Shown here piece by piece: positions 33,366 through 46,474 of a DNA stretch of 64,000 nucleotides. The stretch covers positions 8,804,001 through 8,868,000 of the forward strand of contig CM075101.1 of assembly GCA_037576195.1 (NCBI GenBank), written 5' to 3'. Position 1 is the stretch's first letter, and every line of letters starts with the position of its first letter. Both the position numbers and the translations under genes were made by a program. The stretch is from Phytoseiulus persimilis. Lineage: Eukaryota > Arthropoda > Arachnida > Mesostigmata > Phytoseiidae. Under the pieces are notes generated by a model that did no database searches, had not been told where the DNA came from, and worked only from the letters and a program-made list of their open reading frames with translations.

Positions 33366-35290
33366 GTGGTTGCACCGCTGATGTCCGCAACCTCGAGCCC
33401 GCACCGAGTCAAAATTTCCAGGAGGACTTCCTTGAGATGTTCTGCGCTGGCTCGGTCTGTGAATCGCGAGAGGAGCTCGATCTACTTCAATTGAATGCAC
33501 GGAATGGATTCGCGGCTATGTAGGGTGACTCCTAAAAATGAGCAGGGATGGGATGCGATCACGCGCTAGCATAATGCAGGAAGCCAGAAAGCTTTTTGCC
33601 GTTGCTCTCGCCGTAGAGGTGAATGCTATCAAGGAATCGTTTCCTCCTACAGGTCCACTCATCGGCTGTAAACGGGAATAAAGCCCCATTCCTCCGTAGC
33701 ATTCTCAGATCTTTTGCGAGGGCTGTTGCGCACCGTTTGAAATCATATGAAGCTCTGGTAACGTTTCAGTGTTATCTGTGATGACCTACCTCATCAATCG
33801 CCGAGCCGGTGATCGGCCGTTCGGAAGGAAACGCGAAATGTCCTGGAATTGGTTATAATCGATAACGTATGTACTTTACCAGCGCTTCTCGCCCTTCCAT
33901 CTACTTCGGTTCCACGTCCGCGATTTTTCGGGCTAGATTAGCTAGCCATATTTGATGTCCGGGTAGACGTAGTTGAACCAATTGCAAGGCGTGTTTCATT
34001 CAACGATCAGCCCCGCAATCCGCCAAATTTTTATTTCCTTGCGCTGCACGGGCTTCTCTTGTTTTGCGCTCATTTACATCTGCGCCGTGAGTCCGTCATG
34101 GCAAGGGTACGGGAAAAATCGTCCCACACACGATCCGTGAAGTACAACTGATGTTACAGGATTCCCTTCTCAGCACATGTAGAGCGCCAGGAGGAATGGT
34201 TGAAGACTGACTGCCACGTACTCCGATCTTTGCGTCTCTTACAAAAGGTAATGCGTCTCGCTGGAGGAACTTCCTAACTGACGTTGCCTTCGATGTCGCA
34301 CCCACTGCTCGACGTCTCAGCACTGTGGCTCCGCGCACAGCTTGTACGACTGCTCTCCAGAGACGGGGCTTTTTCTGCCTCTGAAGTCTCTCGACCACTG
34401 CTGGACGTGCAGCTTGAACGACGGCGTTTCTGGGAAGTAGCTCCGTCTGCGTCCGTTGCGGTTCGAGTCACGCGTCTGGCGGTGTGTTCGCGGGGAAACG
34501 TTTTCTCTGACAGCAGTGTCGGCGGTCGCGTGGCTCCCGCAAGCGCGATTCGCATCAGACTTCTTATGTCTGCGAGGAGCAGTCTCTTCCTCGGAGTTAT
34601 CTGAATCCGGAGACGCATATCAGGTTTGTTATACGATTCTGGTTGAACAACCGAGGAGCGCGCGGAATATTATCCTAATGTACAGCGCGGATGGTGGTCG
34701 CGCTTCAGACTTCATGGGAGTAGGATCATCTTCGTAGTGTTGACTGTGAAGATGAGTTCGATTCTCCAGTTCTGAATACTTACGGATTTCTCTAGCGTAT
34801 ATGTGCTGGAATCTACTTGACATCTGAGGTTTGCGAGTTGAGAGCGAATACAGGGCTGCGGAGAGGGAATGGAACAAGGGGCACGGGAAGAGAATTTTCT
34901 CGGGTGAATCAAAACGTATTCGATTCGTAACGAAATTCGTTCCGCAAACTCACCTTCTGTTCCATGTTCTGACTGATCCATCAAGACTCTCAAGACCCAC
35001 GAGGCCTCATGCGACCAGAGACGCGACACAAGTACTGTAAGCCCGCTATGCACGACGCACGACGATCGCTGGTTCCCAAAAGTCACACATCGTTGCTGTT
35101 GCGCGATAGAAAGACGAACATTGCGCACATCCGATAGCGAGGGAGACGGCGAGGAGCCGATACCACACACAAGTTTATCAAAATGGTGAAAGAAATCTCC
35201 ATACGTGTTCTTTTAACCACGACCGCCCGTCGGTTCTGATCTGATGTATTCGGTTGGAATAACTGTGATGTGTCCGCTGTTCTTGCGGAT
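33366..35290 (-). pseudogene. Left arm: truncated hAT copy on -
   Basis: This arm is homologous in inverse to 35478-37091 continued at 46475-46855. On - it holds the 5' region, a degraded BED-finger exon (about 33990-34150) and the first DDE exons up to ATCAGCGGTGCAACCACT near 33366, where similarity stops. The two arms differ at roughly a fifth to a quarter of sites by eye, so the pair is old. The copy lacks the rest of the transposase. An internal stretch (33590-33660) that looks at first like a MULE is in fact this hAT exon. Confidence 0.75.
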
Positions 35291-35477
35291 TTCCTATTAA
35301 TGCTGCAGCAAAAACAGTCACTCTCCTTCCGGCTCCCGAATTGCAAGAAACTGCCCGTATCGCCTCAATAACAACTTTCTCCAGGTGAAACTACCTCGCG
35401 GCTAGCTGAATTTCGGCCTGGAGTGGCCAGCTGCTGCGATTTCGCCCGGAAAATGAAACCTCGCTACAAAAAGAGCA
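35291..35477. other. Centre of the hAT palindrome
   Basis: About 190 bases lie between the arms and do not pair with each other. No gene is seen. It is either the remains of the original spacer between two inserted hAT copies or the joint of an inverted duplication. Confidence 0.55.
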
Positions 35478-36603
35478 GCGGACACATCGCAATTACTCCG
35501 ACGAAATATAATGGATGAGAACCGACAAGCGCCCGTGGAAGAAAAAAAAACGGGAAGCCTGTAGGGAACTCTTTCACTATTGTAATGAGTCTGTGTTTCA
35601 CTCGGTATCGGATGTTCGCAATGTTCGTTCCCTCTATCGCCAGACAGCAACGATGTGCTTCTGTTTTGAATCGGCGAACATCGTGCGTGGTGCAGTGGTG
35701 CATCGCGGACTCAGTCTACTTGTGCCGCGTCTTTGATCAGTTGACGCCTCGTGGGTATTGACGGCTCGGTCAAAATATGGAACAGAAGGTGAGTCTGCGA
35801 TCCGAGTTTCGGTACGAATCGAATACGTTGTGATTCATCCGGGAAAATTCTCGTTCCGTGCCCTGTGTGTCATTCCCTCTCCGCATCCCTCTATTCGCTC
35901 TTTACTTCTAACTCTTAGATGCCAAGTAGATTCGAGCATACATACGCTAGAATAATTCGTAAGTATTCGAACCGCGAGAACTGCACTCATCTTCGCAGTC
36001 AAAACTACGAATATGATCGTACTGCAATGGAGTCAGACACTAAGATAATATTCGTCGCGCTCCTCGGTTGTTCAATCAGAATCGATCAACGAATCTGATA
36101 TGTGTCTCCAGATTCAGATACCTCCGAAGAAGAGACTGCTCCTCGCAGAGGTAGGGAGTGTTCTTCAAGACGTGCTTGCGAAAACCACGCGACCGCCGAC
36201 TCTGCTGTCGGAGAGAACGTTTCTCCGCGAAAACACGGCCGGACGCGTGACTCGAATCGCAATGGACAAGAGACTCCGGAAGCAGACGAAGCTACTTCCC
36301 AGAAACGCCGTCGTTCAAGCTGCACGTCCGGCAGTGGTCGAGAGACTTCAGAGGCGGAAAAAGCCCCGTCTTCAGAGAGCAGTCGTACAAGCCGTGCGCG
36401 AAGCCACAATGCTAAGACGTCGAGCGGTGGGAGCGATATCGAAGGCAACGTCAGTAAGAAAGTTTCGCGAAGAATAGCGAGAAACATTACCGTCCGTAGG
36501 ACACGCAAAGATCGGAGTACGTAGAAGACAGTCTTCAATCATTCCATCTGGCGTTCTACATGTGCTGAGTAGGGAATCCTGTAGCATTAGTTGTTTTTCA
36601 CAG

Positions 36604-36760
36604 ATCCTGTGTGGGACGATTTCGTCCGGACCCTTGACCCGGAGGCGTGGGAGTGCAAGCGATGCGGGAAGGTGATACGAGCGTCCCGTGGCGGCCATAA
36701 CGGACTCACGGCGCACATGAAGATGCACGCAAAACGAGGAAAGCTCGTGCAACGCGAGGA
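36604..36760 (+). CDS. hAT C transposase, BED-finger exon
   Basis: After an acceptor-like TTGTTTTTCACAG the exon reads PVWDDFVRTLDPEAWECKRC and then HMKMHAKRG. This is a BED zinc finger, the DNA-binding domain at the N terminus of many hAT transposases, with Cys-x2-Cys and a His pair. The exon end near 36760 is not certain; the frame stays open to 36917. The same exon is present in degraded form in the left arm. It belongs to the gene that resumes at 46475. Confidence 0.7.
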
Positions 36761-37091
36761 GATCAAGATTTGTCCAGTTGCGGGGTTGGTCGTTGTACAA
36801 AATACGCCTTGTAATTGGTTTAATTACATCTACCCGAAAATCATATTCTGGCTAGCTAATCTGGGAACCTGCAACGACAAAGTTGCCCGAAAAGTTGCGG
36901 ACGAGGAAGCTAAGTGAGTGCAAGGGCGAGAAGCGCTGGGAAGGTACATTCGTTATTGATTATAACCGATTCCGAAACATTTCGCGTTCCTCACGAACGG
37001 TGGGCCGTTCACAGGCTCGGTTCGAGGGAAGTGGTCATCACAGATAACACTGAAACGTTACAAGAGCTTCATTTGATTTCAGACGCTGCGC

Positions 37092-37394
37092 TGTTGGATA
37101 TTCGTTCCCTGAAGTCAGTCGGTAGACACCGATCTGGAAGTTCTCTGGAAGCTGGAAGATCACGGCACGAAATAAACAGACAGAGTTCCGGTTAGGGAAT
37201 GCGTAGCTCCTCAAGAGCGAAACTTCTTTATTGCAGTATTTATACTTGGCGGGAAAGCGTGAGCTGACCGCGGCCAAATCTAAGTGTCTAAGCCCGGTGG
37301 CGTAATCACGCACAGGGCTTGTCCTTGTCCCCGTTACGGGTGTGAGTAGTTGAGACATGTTTCAGATACTGAAGTGTAACGATATTTCTCAACA
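37092..37394 (-). repeat. Copia B 3' LTR
   Basis: 303 bases, TG at the start and CA at the end on -, identical by eye to 46172-46474. Preceded on - by a polypurine tract at about 37395-37404. Confidence 0.93.
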
Positions 37395-37404
37395 CCCTCC
37401 CTTA

Positions 37405-40400
37405 GATGAAACAGTCTCTTTTTACAACCAGATGATCATGTTTGCAATCAGTGATAATTCACAGGCTTCGGTCAAATTTGGACTCAACTTTCCCATGCAG
37501 TTAGTGGAGTTATTAGTACACAATGTTCTGTGGAACTCCCAGGTGTACCAGGGTTCTTTCTCACCGTTTGGTACAGGTCGGGGTTGCCCGACTGCTACAT
37601 AAACACATCGTAATAGTTCTCGTTAAACTGTTTGAACTCATTTGACCTGAGGTGCGACAGCAGGGATCCTGAGACGATTGTCGCCATCCTGTGCTTGTCG
37701 TCTCTCAAGGTCCTTCCTTATTATTGGTTTAGCACCTTGCCGTGTATGGGAAAACCTCGAGTGCTCTGGTTTAGTTCACTTTCACCTTGTTTCAGCTTTG
37801 CTGAGGTTCCATTCTTACGTTGTTCACGTGAAACTTGTTAGTACTTTTTCTGGGGTCTGAACAACACTATGAACCGTTGATGGTTTCTGTTGTTCTGAGA
37901 TGGCAAGTGAATCCCAAGCGTGGCGAGGGAGTTGATCCGACCCGTGTGACCGTCCAGTCAAGGGGAGGCGCTATCCATAGCTTTTGAAGTTCTCTCCTCC
38001 GGGGCGATTTCTCTTCCTATCGACAACCAGGAAGATCTCCATTTAGCTCCCACGCATCCAAGCGCTCTTCAGCTTCTTGGCGTGCATACGATTCCAATTA
38101 GGGATCAGACACGAACTCGGCTTTGGGGTATCCATTCAGTCTTTGTGTCCAACTTCGACTGTGATTCCCAACGATATGTTGTTCGCGTGTCATTAGTCCT
38201 TTTTTTTTTCTTGAAGAGGTCTCTTCTAAAGAAGGACCTTTGGAACTTTCTCGCGATCTAGCTTTCTGAGTTGCATTGCTTCGAAAGCGCATTTGATCGT
38301 CACACTTGAGTTTGTTCAAGAACCTGCTTTCTTCCACAGCAAAATTTGATCTTTCCTGTTTAGCTTGAATTGCTTTCCTTTTTCTTTTCTGACTCCTGTG
38401 GGGGTCAAGGAACTCATCATCCTAGATGTTCTAGCTCATTCCTGTTGTTGTCCTTCGAGGACACAGTACCCATCCAGACTTTGTCATACCACTAAAGGTA
38501 TTGTATCTTTCATCTTTCGCAACAGCAGACAAGAAGAAAGAACTGGTTCATCGAACCAGCGCTGAGGTAGCTCCTACCAACAGCGGTCGAGCTTCTGATG
38601 GGAGTCTGGCCGTGGTGAATGTTCAGGAATCCCAGCTTGCCGCAAACTACGGGAAGCTGATCATGGATCTAATTTTGAGTGATGTGCACAGTGATGTGTC
38701 TGGCTTTGTGTCGAGAAGACTCACTCAGTTGTACCGCAGGATTCCAACTTGTTTGGGAATTATTCGACACCGTTCAGCGGTTGAGCGTTCAGCAGGGGAA
38801 ATTTGCTGACAACGATGCTAAGCTCTTAGCACAGCTCACTCTGTTCGCGAAGTCTGTGGTCCAAACCTCAGTGGTAACGGAAGTCATTGTAGCATTTGAT
38901 CAGATGAGAAGGACTGTAGATGAGCCGAAAGACTTGCTCCGCTTGGCCAAGGAAGAGCAGAAGGGGCTCGATCTACGTCGGGATTACCTTGCTGGTAATA
39001 TGGTATCAATTTGGTCAGGCTCGACATCTTCAGAGCCTCCGTTTCGAGGTGAACACACTTCAACAGAAAATCAACCAACTTCCGACCGAAGTGTCCGCTA
39101 CAGCTGTGTCATCCAACAGCACTGTTACCAACCTCCAGGGGAACATGGTAACTTCAAGGATCCTGAAGCCTCGTTTAAATCGTTCGAATCCAAGATCAAG
39201 ATACTTACTGATCTATTGGATCTGGAATTCCAACATCGAGGTGCGATTTGCCAGGGAATGAGAGCATATTTCTCACACAACATCACATGCATTGGCAATC
39301 TCTCTCATGAGATTGATTGCGTCAAAACCTACCAGGTTTCTTTTGACAACGGCTGTCGGAAGGGTGAGCTCTTCTTCGGATCAGCCTGCCAAAACGAGAG
39401 TCCACTCGTCTGTAGAGGATGTCAGGGCTCGGGATTTTGATCATCCCGTTCCGTCCAACGTTTTCTCTTTAATTCAGGCCTTTGTTGGCCAAGTGGCGGC
39501 CATGCTTCCCAAGCGAAAATGGCCGCTGCTCGCCATCTTTGCCGTGCTTTTTATCGGTGAGTCGATTTCTTACCGCTTTTGCCTGTATTGGTTATCAAGC
39601 TCTCTTTTCTTTTCTTTCTGTGTGATGGTGAGTCTTAAAGTTGTCTTGATTGTTTTCAGGAGGAGTCTTATGGTTCATCATTCCAAGTGAGACTGGGGGT
39701 ACCTTTGCTGGTCGCAGTTCCACTGCAGTCCATTGTCCGTCACTAGGTTCTCAAGATCTACCGAACCACTGCTGAGTGGTCTTCTGAGGATGAGGAAATC
39801 TCCACTCCTATATCGACAACGACTCTTACCATCGGTCCAACTCTTCCAAGCCGACTTATCCCAGCCAGGGCATGTTGGTACTCTCGCGTTGAAATGGGCT
39901 GGAAATGCCGCCACCACTTGGAATTAGAATGCCTGCTCATCGATGGACCCTCTGGGGTTCCATCATACGTTGTATGTTCGTCTCAGGGCAGCATCCAATC
40001 CATGTGGTCCAGACGGATACACCCGTCACTGTAGACGTACTTGATCTTGTCCGTCGCCGTCCGCCTCTAGCGGGCATGGGCAGCTTTGCCAATTTGTTCT
40101 CACTCCAAATGTATTTGTTTCCTGGGCAGTTGTTCTTATTCGAGTGTTACTACATGATCTGGCTTATTTGATCATGGTGCTTTTTTTTTTTTCCGGGTCA
40201 GAGTGTCATTAGCAATCAGCACTCTCCCTTTTGAATATGAGGATCCCTGGAATGCTTCGATCATTACTACGGATCAGCATTCTTTGGTTCCGGTCCTGAC
40301 TCTCATCATGGCTTCCAAGTTTCTATGGTGCACTGGAGGCTTTCTTAGTGCCATTGCCATCTTAGGAGTCTCGGGATTCTCTGTCCGAATGCTTCCAAGC

Positions 40401-41950
40401 AATTCTGGACCTGGATGTCGTAAGCAAGATTGGCTCCATCCACCTGCATCGGCAGCTGTGCTTCTGATGCTCAAAGTGTCCAATCTTCGATCATCCGGTG
40501 GAAGGGCATAGCCAGGTTTTCATCCTTCCCGCCATTCATGTATTTCATGATCAGAACACGAGTCATTTTATCTCATCGAGTCTACTCCAGTGTTCGTTCC
40601 GAGGGAGGTTACTTTTGAACCAATTCCCAAATCTTCTTCTGTTTCCCAGAGTGTGGTCTCACCATCACTCACCCCGCTGTTTAGTGCACCGGCCGAATGG
40701 GACTTATTAACAACCCCTGTTCATATCAATCCAACTCGTACTTCATGTTTTGTGGCCGCGCCACTCACGAGCGTTCACTTTCCACGTGAGCCCGATTTTC
40801 TCCAGATTCATGTCTGAATGGGATAACATACACTCCAGTTCGGAAAGACCAGTTTCTCAAAAGTCATTCACTCGAACTCCAAGCCTTTCAAGAACGACGG
40901 GATATCTGCCCGAGATTATCACGAGGATGTCTCAGTCGATGATCAAACCGATTGTTCTTTTGACATCTACCCTCCCTGACTCAGTACCTTCGTCCCTTTC
41001 CTCGGTGTCATTGTCAGGTTAGAGAGCCGGTGAGATCGCTTAACGGATTCTCACTATGTCTGGTCTAAATCTTTGATTTCCTACTCATTTTGTTTCAACC
41101 TTTTCCCACTGCTACTACATTATTTGAGACTGCTGTACTTCAGCCGGTCTTAACATCTCATTTGTTTCCCAACTTGTACCAGTCATGACCGTTAGCCCAA
41201 TTCGTGGCTTCAGCATTCAACAACAACAGTCATGAGTGGGTCGTGCGAGTTCTTGCTATTGGGACTGAGCCGGACCAGGACGTCGATGAGTCGAAGCCAG
41301 CGTCAGTCGGCTCGAGTACCACTTCAGCCCCTCCGTCCAGCACTTTCTCTCTGTCTTCAAACACAACTGAAGCTTCTGATCCAGCCGTGCCGAGCAGTTC
41401 TGAGAGCCTACTGAGACTTCAGCAACACCACTCCGGCATCGGATGACGGCACCACAGAACTCAGCGTCACAGACACAGCCACCAGCGCTTCGGCTGATTA
41501 CACCACCGCCGAGGTACGGTCTAAGAGCCTTCCCATTTCTACCAGAAGATACAAATGTATCACTTTTGAATACAATCGGATTCACCAGTCAGTGTTGGAC
41601 AGGAAATGTGTGTTTGTCCACCGATCTACTGCTTTGAGGCCTGAGATCCATGTGCTCCGGTATGATGAGACCGAAGAGTTCGCATCACCCTCGGAGCATG
41701 CCAAATCTCAGAGATCAAGTACTGACCTGGTGAAGTTCTTATGCTTAGGATCAAATCCGATCATCATAGATTCAATTATTTATTTTGTGAATGGGAAGCT
41801 CAATATCAGCCTCTCATTCATCTTCTACAGTGGATTGGTGTGGTGACTCGGGTCCCGTCGGGTGTTAACCTGCAGAAGGCAGGATTTCACCCATCGCTGG
41901 TACTGTCTACGCCGCCCTGATTGAATCGAGCAGGTTATGCCTTTTGAGCA
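37405..41950 (+). other. Antisense glycoprotein-like region in copia B
   Basis: Within copia B, but on the opposite strand to its own genes, a 4.5 kb region has ORFs with a virus-glycoprotein flavour. One (38679-39440) has a heptad-like stretch (LLAQLTLFAKSVVQTSVV) and a Cys-rich part with an NITC glycosylation motif. Another (39292-39690) has a transmembrane-like KWPLLAIFAVLFIG. A third (40203-40511) has further hydrophobic stretches. I cannot name the family. It may be a captured envelope gene or a nested element without visible ends. It is treated as fossil. Confidence 0.45.
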
Positions 41951-41953
41951 GAC

Positions 41954-42319
41954 TTACATCACAACAAGTGTAGTGATCACAGTTGCGTGGACCTGGAGGA
42001 ATTTTGTTCCTGTTGATGAAACAGGTGTAGGTGGTGGTGGTTTCTCATGTGTATAGTTATAGGATTCGATAAAGATATCGACTCCTCCAAATGTTGTTCC
42101 ATTTGGCAACGGAAGAGCCGCAACAGGAGATGCTCTCTCAATGCAGATTTGATCGCTTATCAAGCAATCGCATGGGAAATAATCGATGTTCAGTACGGAT
42201 CTCATACAGGGTTGTCTCTGTCGGTTGCACTGCGGGAGGCAATCATCCTCGCACTGGGAGGACGCAGCCGCTTTTTCCGCTACCAGGAGGAGAGCGAACT
42301 GCATTATCTGTAATGCCAT
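41954..42319 (-). pseudogene. Envelope-like fragment of copia B
   Basis: Directly after RNase H on the same strand, a 121-residue ORF begins with a hydrophobic signal-like segment (MALQIMQFALLLVAEKAAA) and a Cys-rich stretch with about eight cysteines, an NGT and an NYT glycosylation site, and ends in a hydrophobic run (VHATVITTLVVM). Its place and its make-up parallel the ORF at 15428-15925 in copia A, though it looks cut short. The role is inferred from position; it could be an envelope-like receptor-binding protein or an unrelated secreted protein. Confidence 0.55.
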
Positions 42320-45300
42320 CTTCTCTCCGTTCCTTGAGCCAGAAGTATCGTATGGCTGTATTGAAACGTATTGTAACGTTCAGATTCCTGGGCTTCTGTC
42401 AACAGTTGGATGCAACTTGTGTTGTCCACGTGGAGAGTCGGAGTGATTCGATGTCCGACTTCCTGTAACAGCCTTCTCAGCCCCAAACAGGTCTTACCCA
42501 TTTCACTGCATTTCACGATATTGCTTTCAAAAGGGATGGGAGCGTTATACAGCTTTGGATTCTTGAAGACCAACATACTGGCGCTCCACCAAATATTTGA
42601 GCTGCTCCACTGGTACTGCTCCGAGTGTTTCTGCAACCACATTACAGCAGGCATCAATCTGGGCGTGAGCACCGCCAGTATACGTGGGACCGTGGTTCCG
42701 GGTTTCTGATGGAAACCTCAACATTTTCAGACCGACGTTCCATAGGTGGCGTGTTGGCTTGTCTACGTATCTTGACTTTAGTCCAACAGCGTAGGAACTA
42801 TATCCTCTAGTTCCCACCGCCACAAACCTCAAAGCCCCTTCGAGCTCTCTATACATCAGAGTAAGATCGATTCTTCCTTCAAATGCAGATTTCGACGTTG
42901 AGTCGATTGGTACAGAAGACACGTTCCAATCTGACATCTGGAAACGATCTAGTAGCTCGGTAACATACTGGGCTTGATCCTAATGGATCCTACCTCCGTC
43001 GGGAGAGATCGCAATCCTCAATCCCAATAAAAACTCGAGCGACGCCGTGGTAAGTCTAAAGGTTTTCTCTAGTTCCTTTATTATTCTTTGATTCATTTGT
43101 TCATCGTTGGAGCCTATCAGGCCATCATCAACGTATATCAGAACAAAAACTCGAGTCGGAGGATTTGGGAAGTACAAGCAAGAGTCCAACTTGCTTCTGG
43201 TCAACTCGACCATATTGAGACTCAACAATGTGTTGCTCAATTTCTAGTTAAACATTTTAGGAGCCTGGAGTATCCAATACCACGCCTTCAATAGTTCACA
43301 GACTCTGTTGGTACCGTTGTCCAAACCAGCTAGCTGTTTCATAAAGAGTCTTTCGTCTGATGGCGCAGACGAGAAGGACGTGCACATATCCGTGTGGTTC
43401 AAACGGAGACGCTCCTGTGCAGCGATTGACAGTACTGCCATAATCGTGTCAAACTTCGCCACAGGGCTAAACAGACTATCATAGTCAATTCCAGCTCTTT
43501 GTTTATATCCTCTTACCACGGGCCTGGCCTTCCTCTTGATTATGCTATTGTCCTTATCAGTTATCAACGAGAATACCCATCAATTCGTCAGGACATTTTG
43601 TCCGCGTTCGGGTCCACGAGTTTGAAAACCTGATTAGTTCTGAAGGACTATAGTTCCAATGCCCTTGCCGCAAACCATTCATTTTTATACTTTGAGCGAT
43701 AAACGTCCGCTAGGTTAAGAGGCACGTCTGCCTGTGAGTTGAACCTGCCTAGGGGGTCGCTAGTTTCATTTGGTTGTAGTACTACTTATTACATTGTAGG
43801 CTATCCCTGCCTCAAAATGGTTCGGCTTCTTCAAGGTACCTTTGTCTCTCAAATTGTACTTGCTTCCCTCGATTTGTCCCTCCATCCTTGCCGAGCTCTG
43901 GTTTCTGGTGCGTCCGCGCGGCTCTCTGGCAGGAGAGGCTTCATCGCCGGGTACCGAACCCGATGCGATGGCTCGCTCGTCGTCTACGTTCCTTTCTCCT
44001 TCCAAGTTGTCGTCATCACCGGTGCTGTCTGGCTCACTGGTGTCGTTGGGTGAGGGATCCGCTTTCTCTTCTTTTTCTTCATCCATAGGAGGCTCGTTGA
44101 TATTCGCTTGAACCACTTGAGGAATTCCCGTACCCGATCGAAGACTTCTAGCTTATTCTGGAGGAAGTAGGTTTCTCGGAATCGGCTATGATTATCGGTC
44201 AATGTCTTGAAAGCGTTATGTCTGCCGCAGGAAGGCGTACTGACGAAACAGACATCGCTCTTGATCCATCCGTTACGAGGGGCAAGTGAGCTGCTGAGTT
44301 CCGGCCGATAGCTAGCTCTGGGCATTTTTCCTTTGACGCAGCTATCAAAGCTGAGGAAATCTTTGATTACGTCATATCCTTGACGTTGTAGCATTGACTT
44401 GAGCCGTCCGGCGTTGAAATGAGCGAAATTCCGGTGCATTTTAGTGAGGCTGACCTTTTTCTTCGGCTTGATGCCTTCGGCGTTGTATTCTTCGGCGGAG
44501 TCCACGGCATACAGGGGGTAAAGGCCATCCCTCCTTGATGCTTGAATGGACGTCTTCCCTCGAGTCATGATGATAGAATTCCGGGAGATCCTGATCTCAA
44601 ACTCGTCATCTGTGAGCTTTGAGACCGATATGAGATTTCGGCGGAGTTTCGGAACGTACAGCACCTCATTCAGCTGGATTGACACTGGCTTTCCTTCTTG
44701 AATGAGTGTCACGTAAACAGTTCCGGACCCAGGAGCTCTCAGGGTCCGGGAACCTCCCAATCTCACTTTGCGTGACTGGTGGAATGCTGCGTAGTGCGTC
44801 ATGTGCTCTAGAGAATTACACATGTGAAAATTGGTACCGGAGTCCACCACATATTCGTTGTCAGGTGTCGTAATATGGGACTCTACAATCTCCATCTCAC
44901 AGTTCAGGATCTCAACCACATCAGCTTCTGTATGATGTGCACTATGTTGTTGTCGATGGCGGTTGAAGGATCTCATTCCGCCGCGCTGTGGCTGCTGGTT
45001 GCGCCGAGGTTGCTGCGGAGGCTGAGAGCGCTGCGGGCGTTGATATCGATTCTCTACTCGATTTCCACTTCCACTTGGAGCGTTGCATCGCGTAATCATG
45101 TGTCCAGAATGACCGCAACCGTAGTAGTCATTTTCTGATGTGCTGGTCATTGTCCCGTTTACGCTTGGCCTCTCGCTGAATGTCCCTCGGTTGTGTTGTC
45201 TCCCAGATGCAGGCCGAAGACGCGAGAACAGGGCTGTCACTTCACTGGTATCGAATCTACCGCGCCGTATTGCCTCCATCTCGATAGCAGATGTTAGATG

Positions 45301-46047
45301 GACAAGAGACTGAGCTGACTCATCTCTTGCAGTGAAACTTTGCTTGAAAGATTCCCAATTCGGGGGCAAACTTGCCAGCAGAATCGTGATTTTCAAATCA
45401 GAAGGCAAGGAGACCCCTAGGGCCTCGCAGCGGCTTAAGATCTTATTGAACCTGAGAAGATTCTCACCAGCGCTTTTGTTGGACAGATACATGTAGGAAG
45501 TGAACTTCGACAGTGCCACTCTCTTCAGCCCTCCGTTGGCATTGTTGAAACGTCCAGTGATTTCTCTCCACATTTCTGGAGCATCCACTGTTTCTGAATT
45601 TGCGTGGAAGAGCGAGACCGCAAGATCGGAATGAAGCGATGCGAACAGAGTGCAGCGTGCAGCTCGATTTCCTGCATCGAATTTTCTCTTCTGGATTTTT
45701 GCGGCCTGACCATTTGCAGTGGATGGCGGTGGTATCAGGTTTCCCATCGTTACATCTAAAGCAAACGGATCGGCATCCAGAGCTGCCGATATCATTACTC
45801 GCCACTCTGTGTAGTTCGTTCCGTCGAGTCTGAGCTTCAAAAGGTCTTCTGCTCGGTGTCTTGAACCCATGTTGAACTCATTCAAGTCCGTGTCGGTGTC
45901 ATCCGTTGCTCCGACACTCTTCCTGCTGAAGTCCAATGCTTCGTCGCCTGTCTTCGCCGAATGTCCTGGCATTTCATCTCCAACCTCACTAAAGCCGTGG
46001 GAGCTACTGGAATCTTCCTGTGTTCGTTGACTCTCCGTTGGATCCAT
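42304..46047 (-). pseudogene. Copia B gag-pol region
   Basis: The first 687 residues (46047-43984) are open and include a copia Gag core (LKLRLDGTNYTEWRVMISAA, then LASLPPNWESFKQSF), a zinc knuckle (CGHSGHMITRC), the protease motif VVDSGTNFHMC near residue 410, the GAG-pre-integrase segment (HRNFAHFNAGRLKSML) and the start of integrase. Farther on (43570-42304) come reverse transcriptase blocks (SLFSPVAKFDTI, VLIYVDDGLIG) and an RNase H end. The integrase is much shortened and the RT/RNase H part has several breaks. A fossil, despite the young LTRs. Confidence 0.85.
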
Positions 46048-46171
46048 TTTCTTGTCGCACCTTGATGTACCTTCACCGGCAGGTCACTACACGCGAGAGT
46101 CACACACACACTTCACAGTGTTCACTTCCAAACGACAGTGTCCACAGAGTCGTATCGTGCGCAATAACGAA

Positions 46172-46474
46172 TGTTGGATATTCGTTCCCTGAAGTCAGTC
46201 GGTAGACACCGATCTGGAAGTTCTCTGGAAGCTGGAAGATCACGGCACGAAATAAACAGACAGAGTTCCGGTTAGGGAATGCGTAGCTCCTCAAGAGCGA
46301 AACTTCTTTATTGCAGTATTTATACTTGGCGGGAAAGCGTGAGCTGACCGCGGCCAAATCTAAGTGTCTAAGCCCGGTGGCGTAATCACGCACAGGGCTT
46401 GTCCTTGTCCCCGTTACGGGTGTGAGTAGTTGAGACATGTTTCAGATACTGAAGTGTAACGATATTTCTCAACA
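46172..46474 (-). repeat. Copia B 5' LTR
   Basis: 303 bases identical by eye to 37092-37394. The - strand carries the TATA-like GTATAAATAC (about 46316-46327) and AATAAA just after it. The first interior bases on - (TTCGTTATTGCGC) do not match a primer-binding site I recognise. Confidence 0.93.

Larger units (their letters stand above)
37092..46474 (-). mobile_element. Copia B: Ty1/copia LTR element, recent, broken
   Basis: Two 303-base LTRs (37092-37394 and 46172-46474) look identical base for base. TGCGC flanks both outer sides (37087-37091 and 46475-46479). On - the 5' LTR is the right one; it holds a GTATAAATAC TATA box and a nearby AATAAA. A purine-rich AAGGGAGGG precedes the 3' LTR. 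The interior has gag-pol, an envelope-like fragment and, on the opposite strand, a 4.5 kb region with glycoprotein-like ORFs. Identical LTRs mean a very young insertion, yet the pol part has several breaks, so this copy cannot supply its own enzymes. It lies in a hAT exon. Confidence 0.93.

Noticed and set aside
33590-33680. A stretch that translates on + like the EVNAIKESFP part of a MULE transposase
   Set aside because: It is the reverse complement of the hAT exon around 46545-46610 in the palindrome partner. The MULE likeness is chance.
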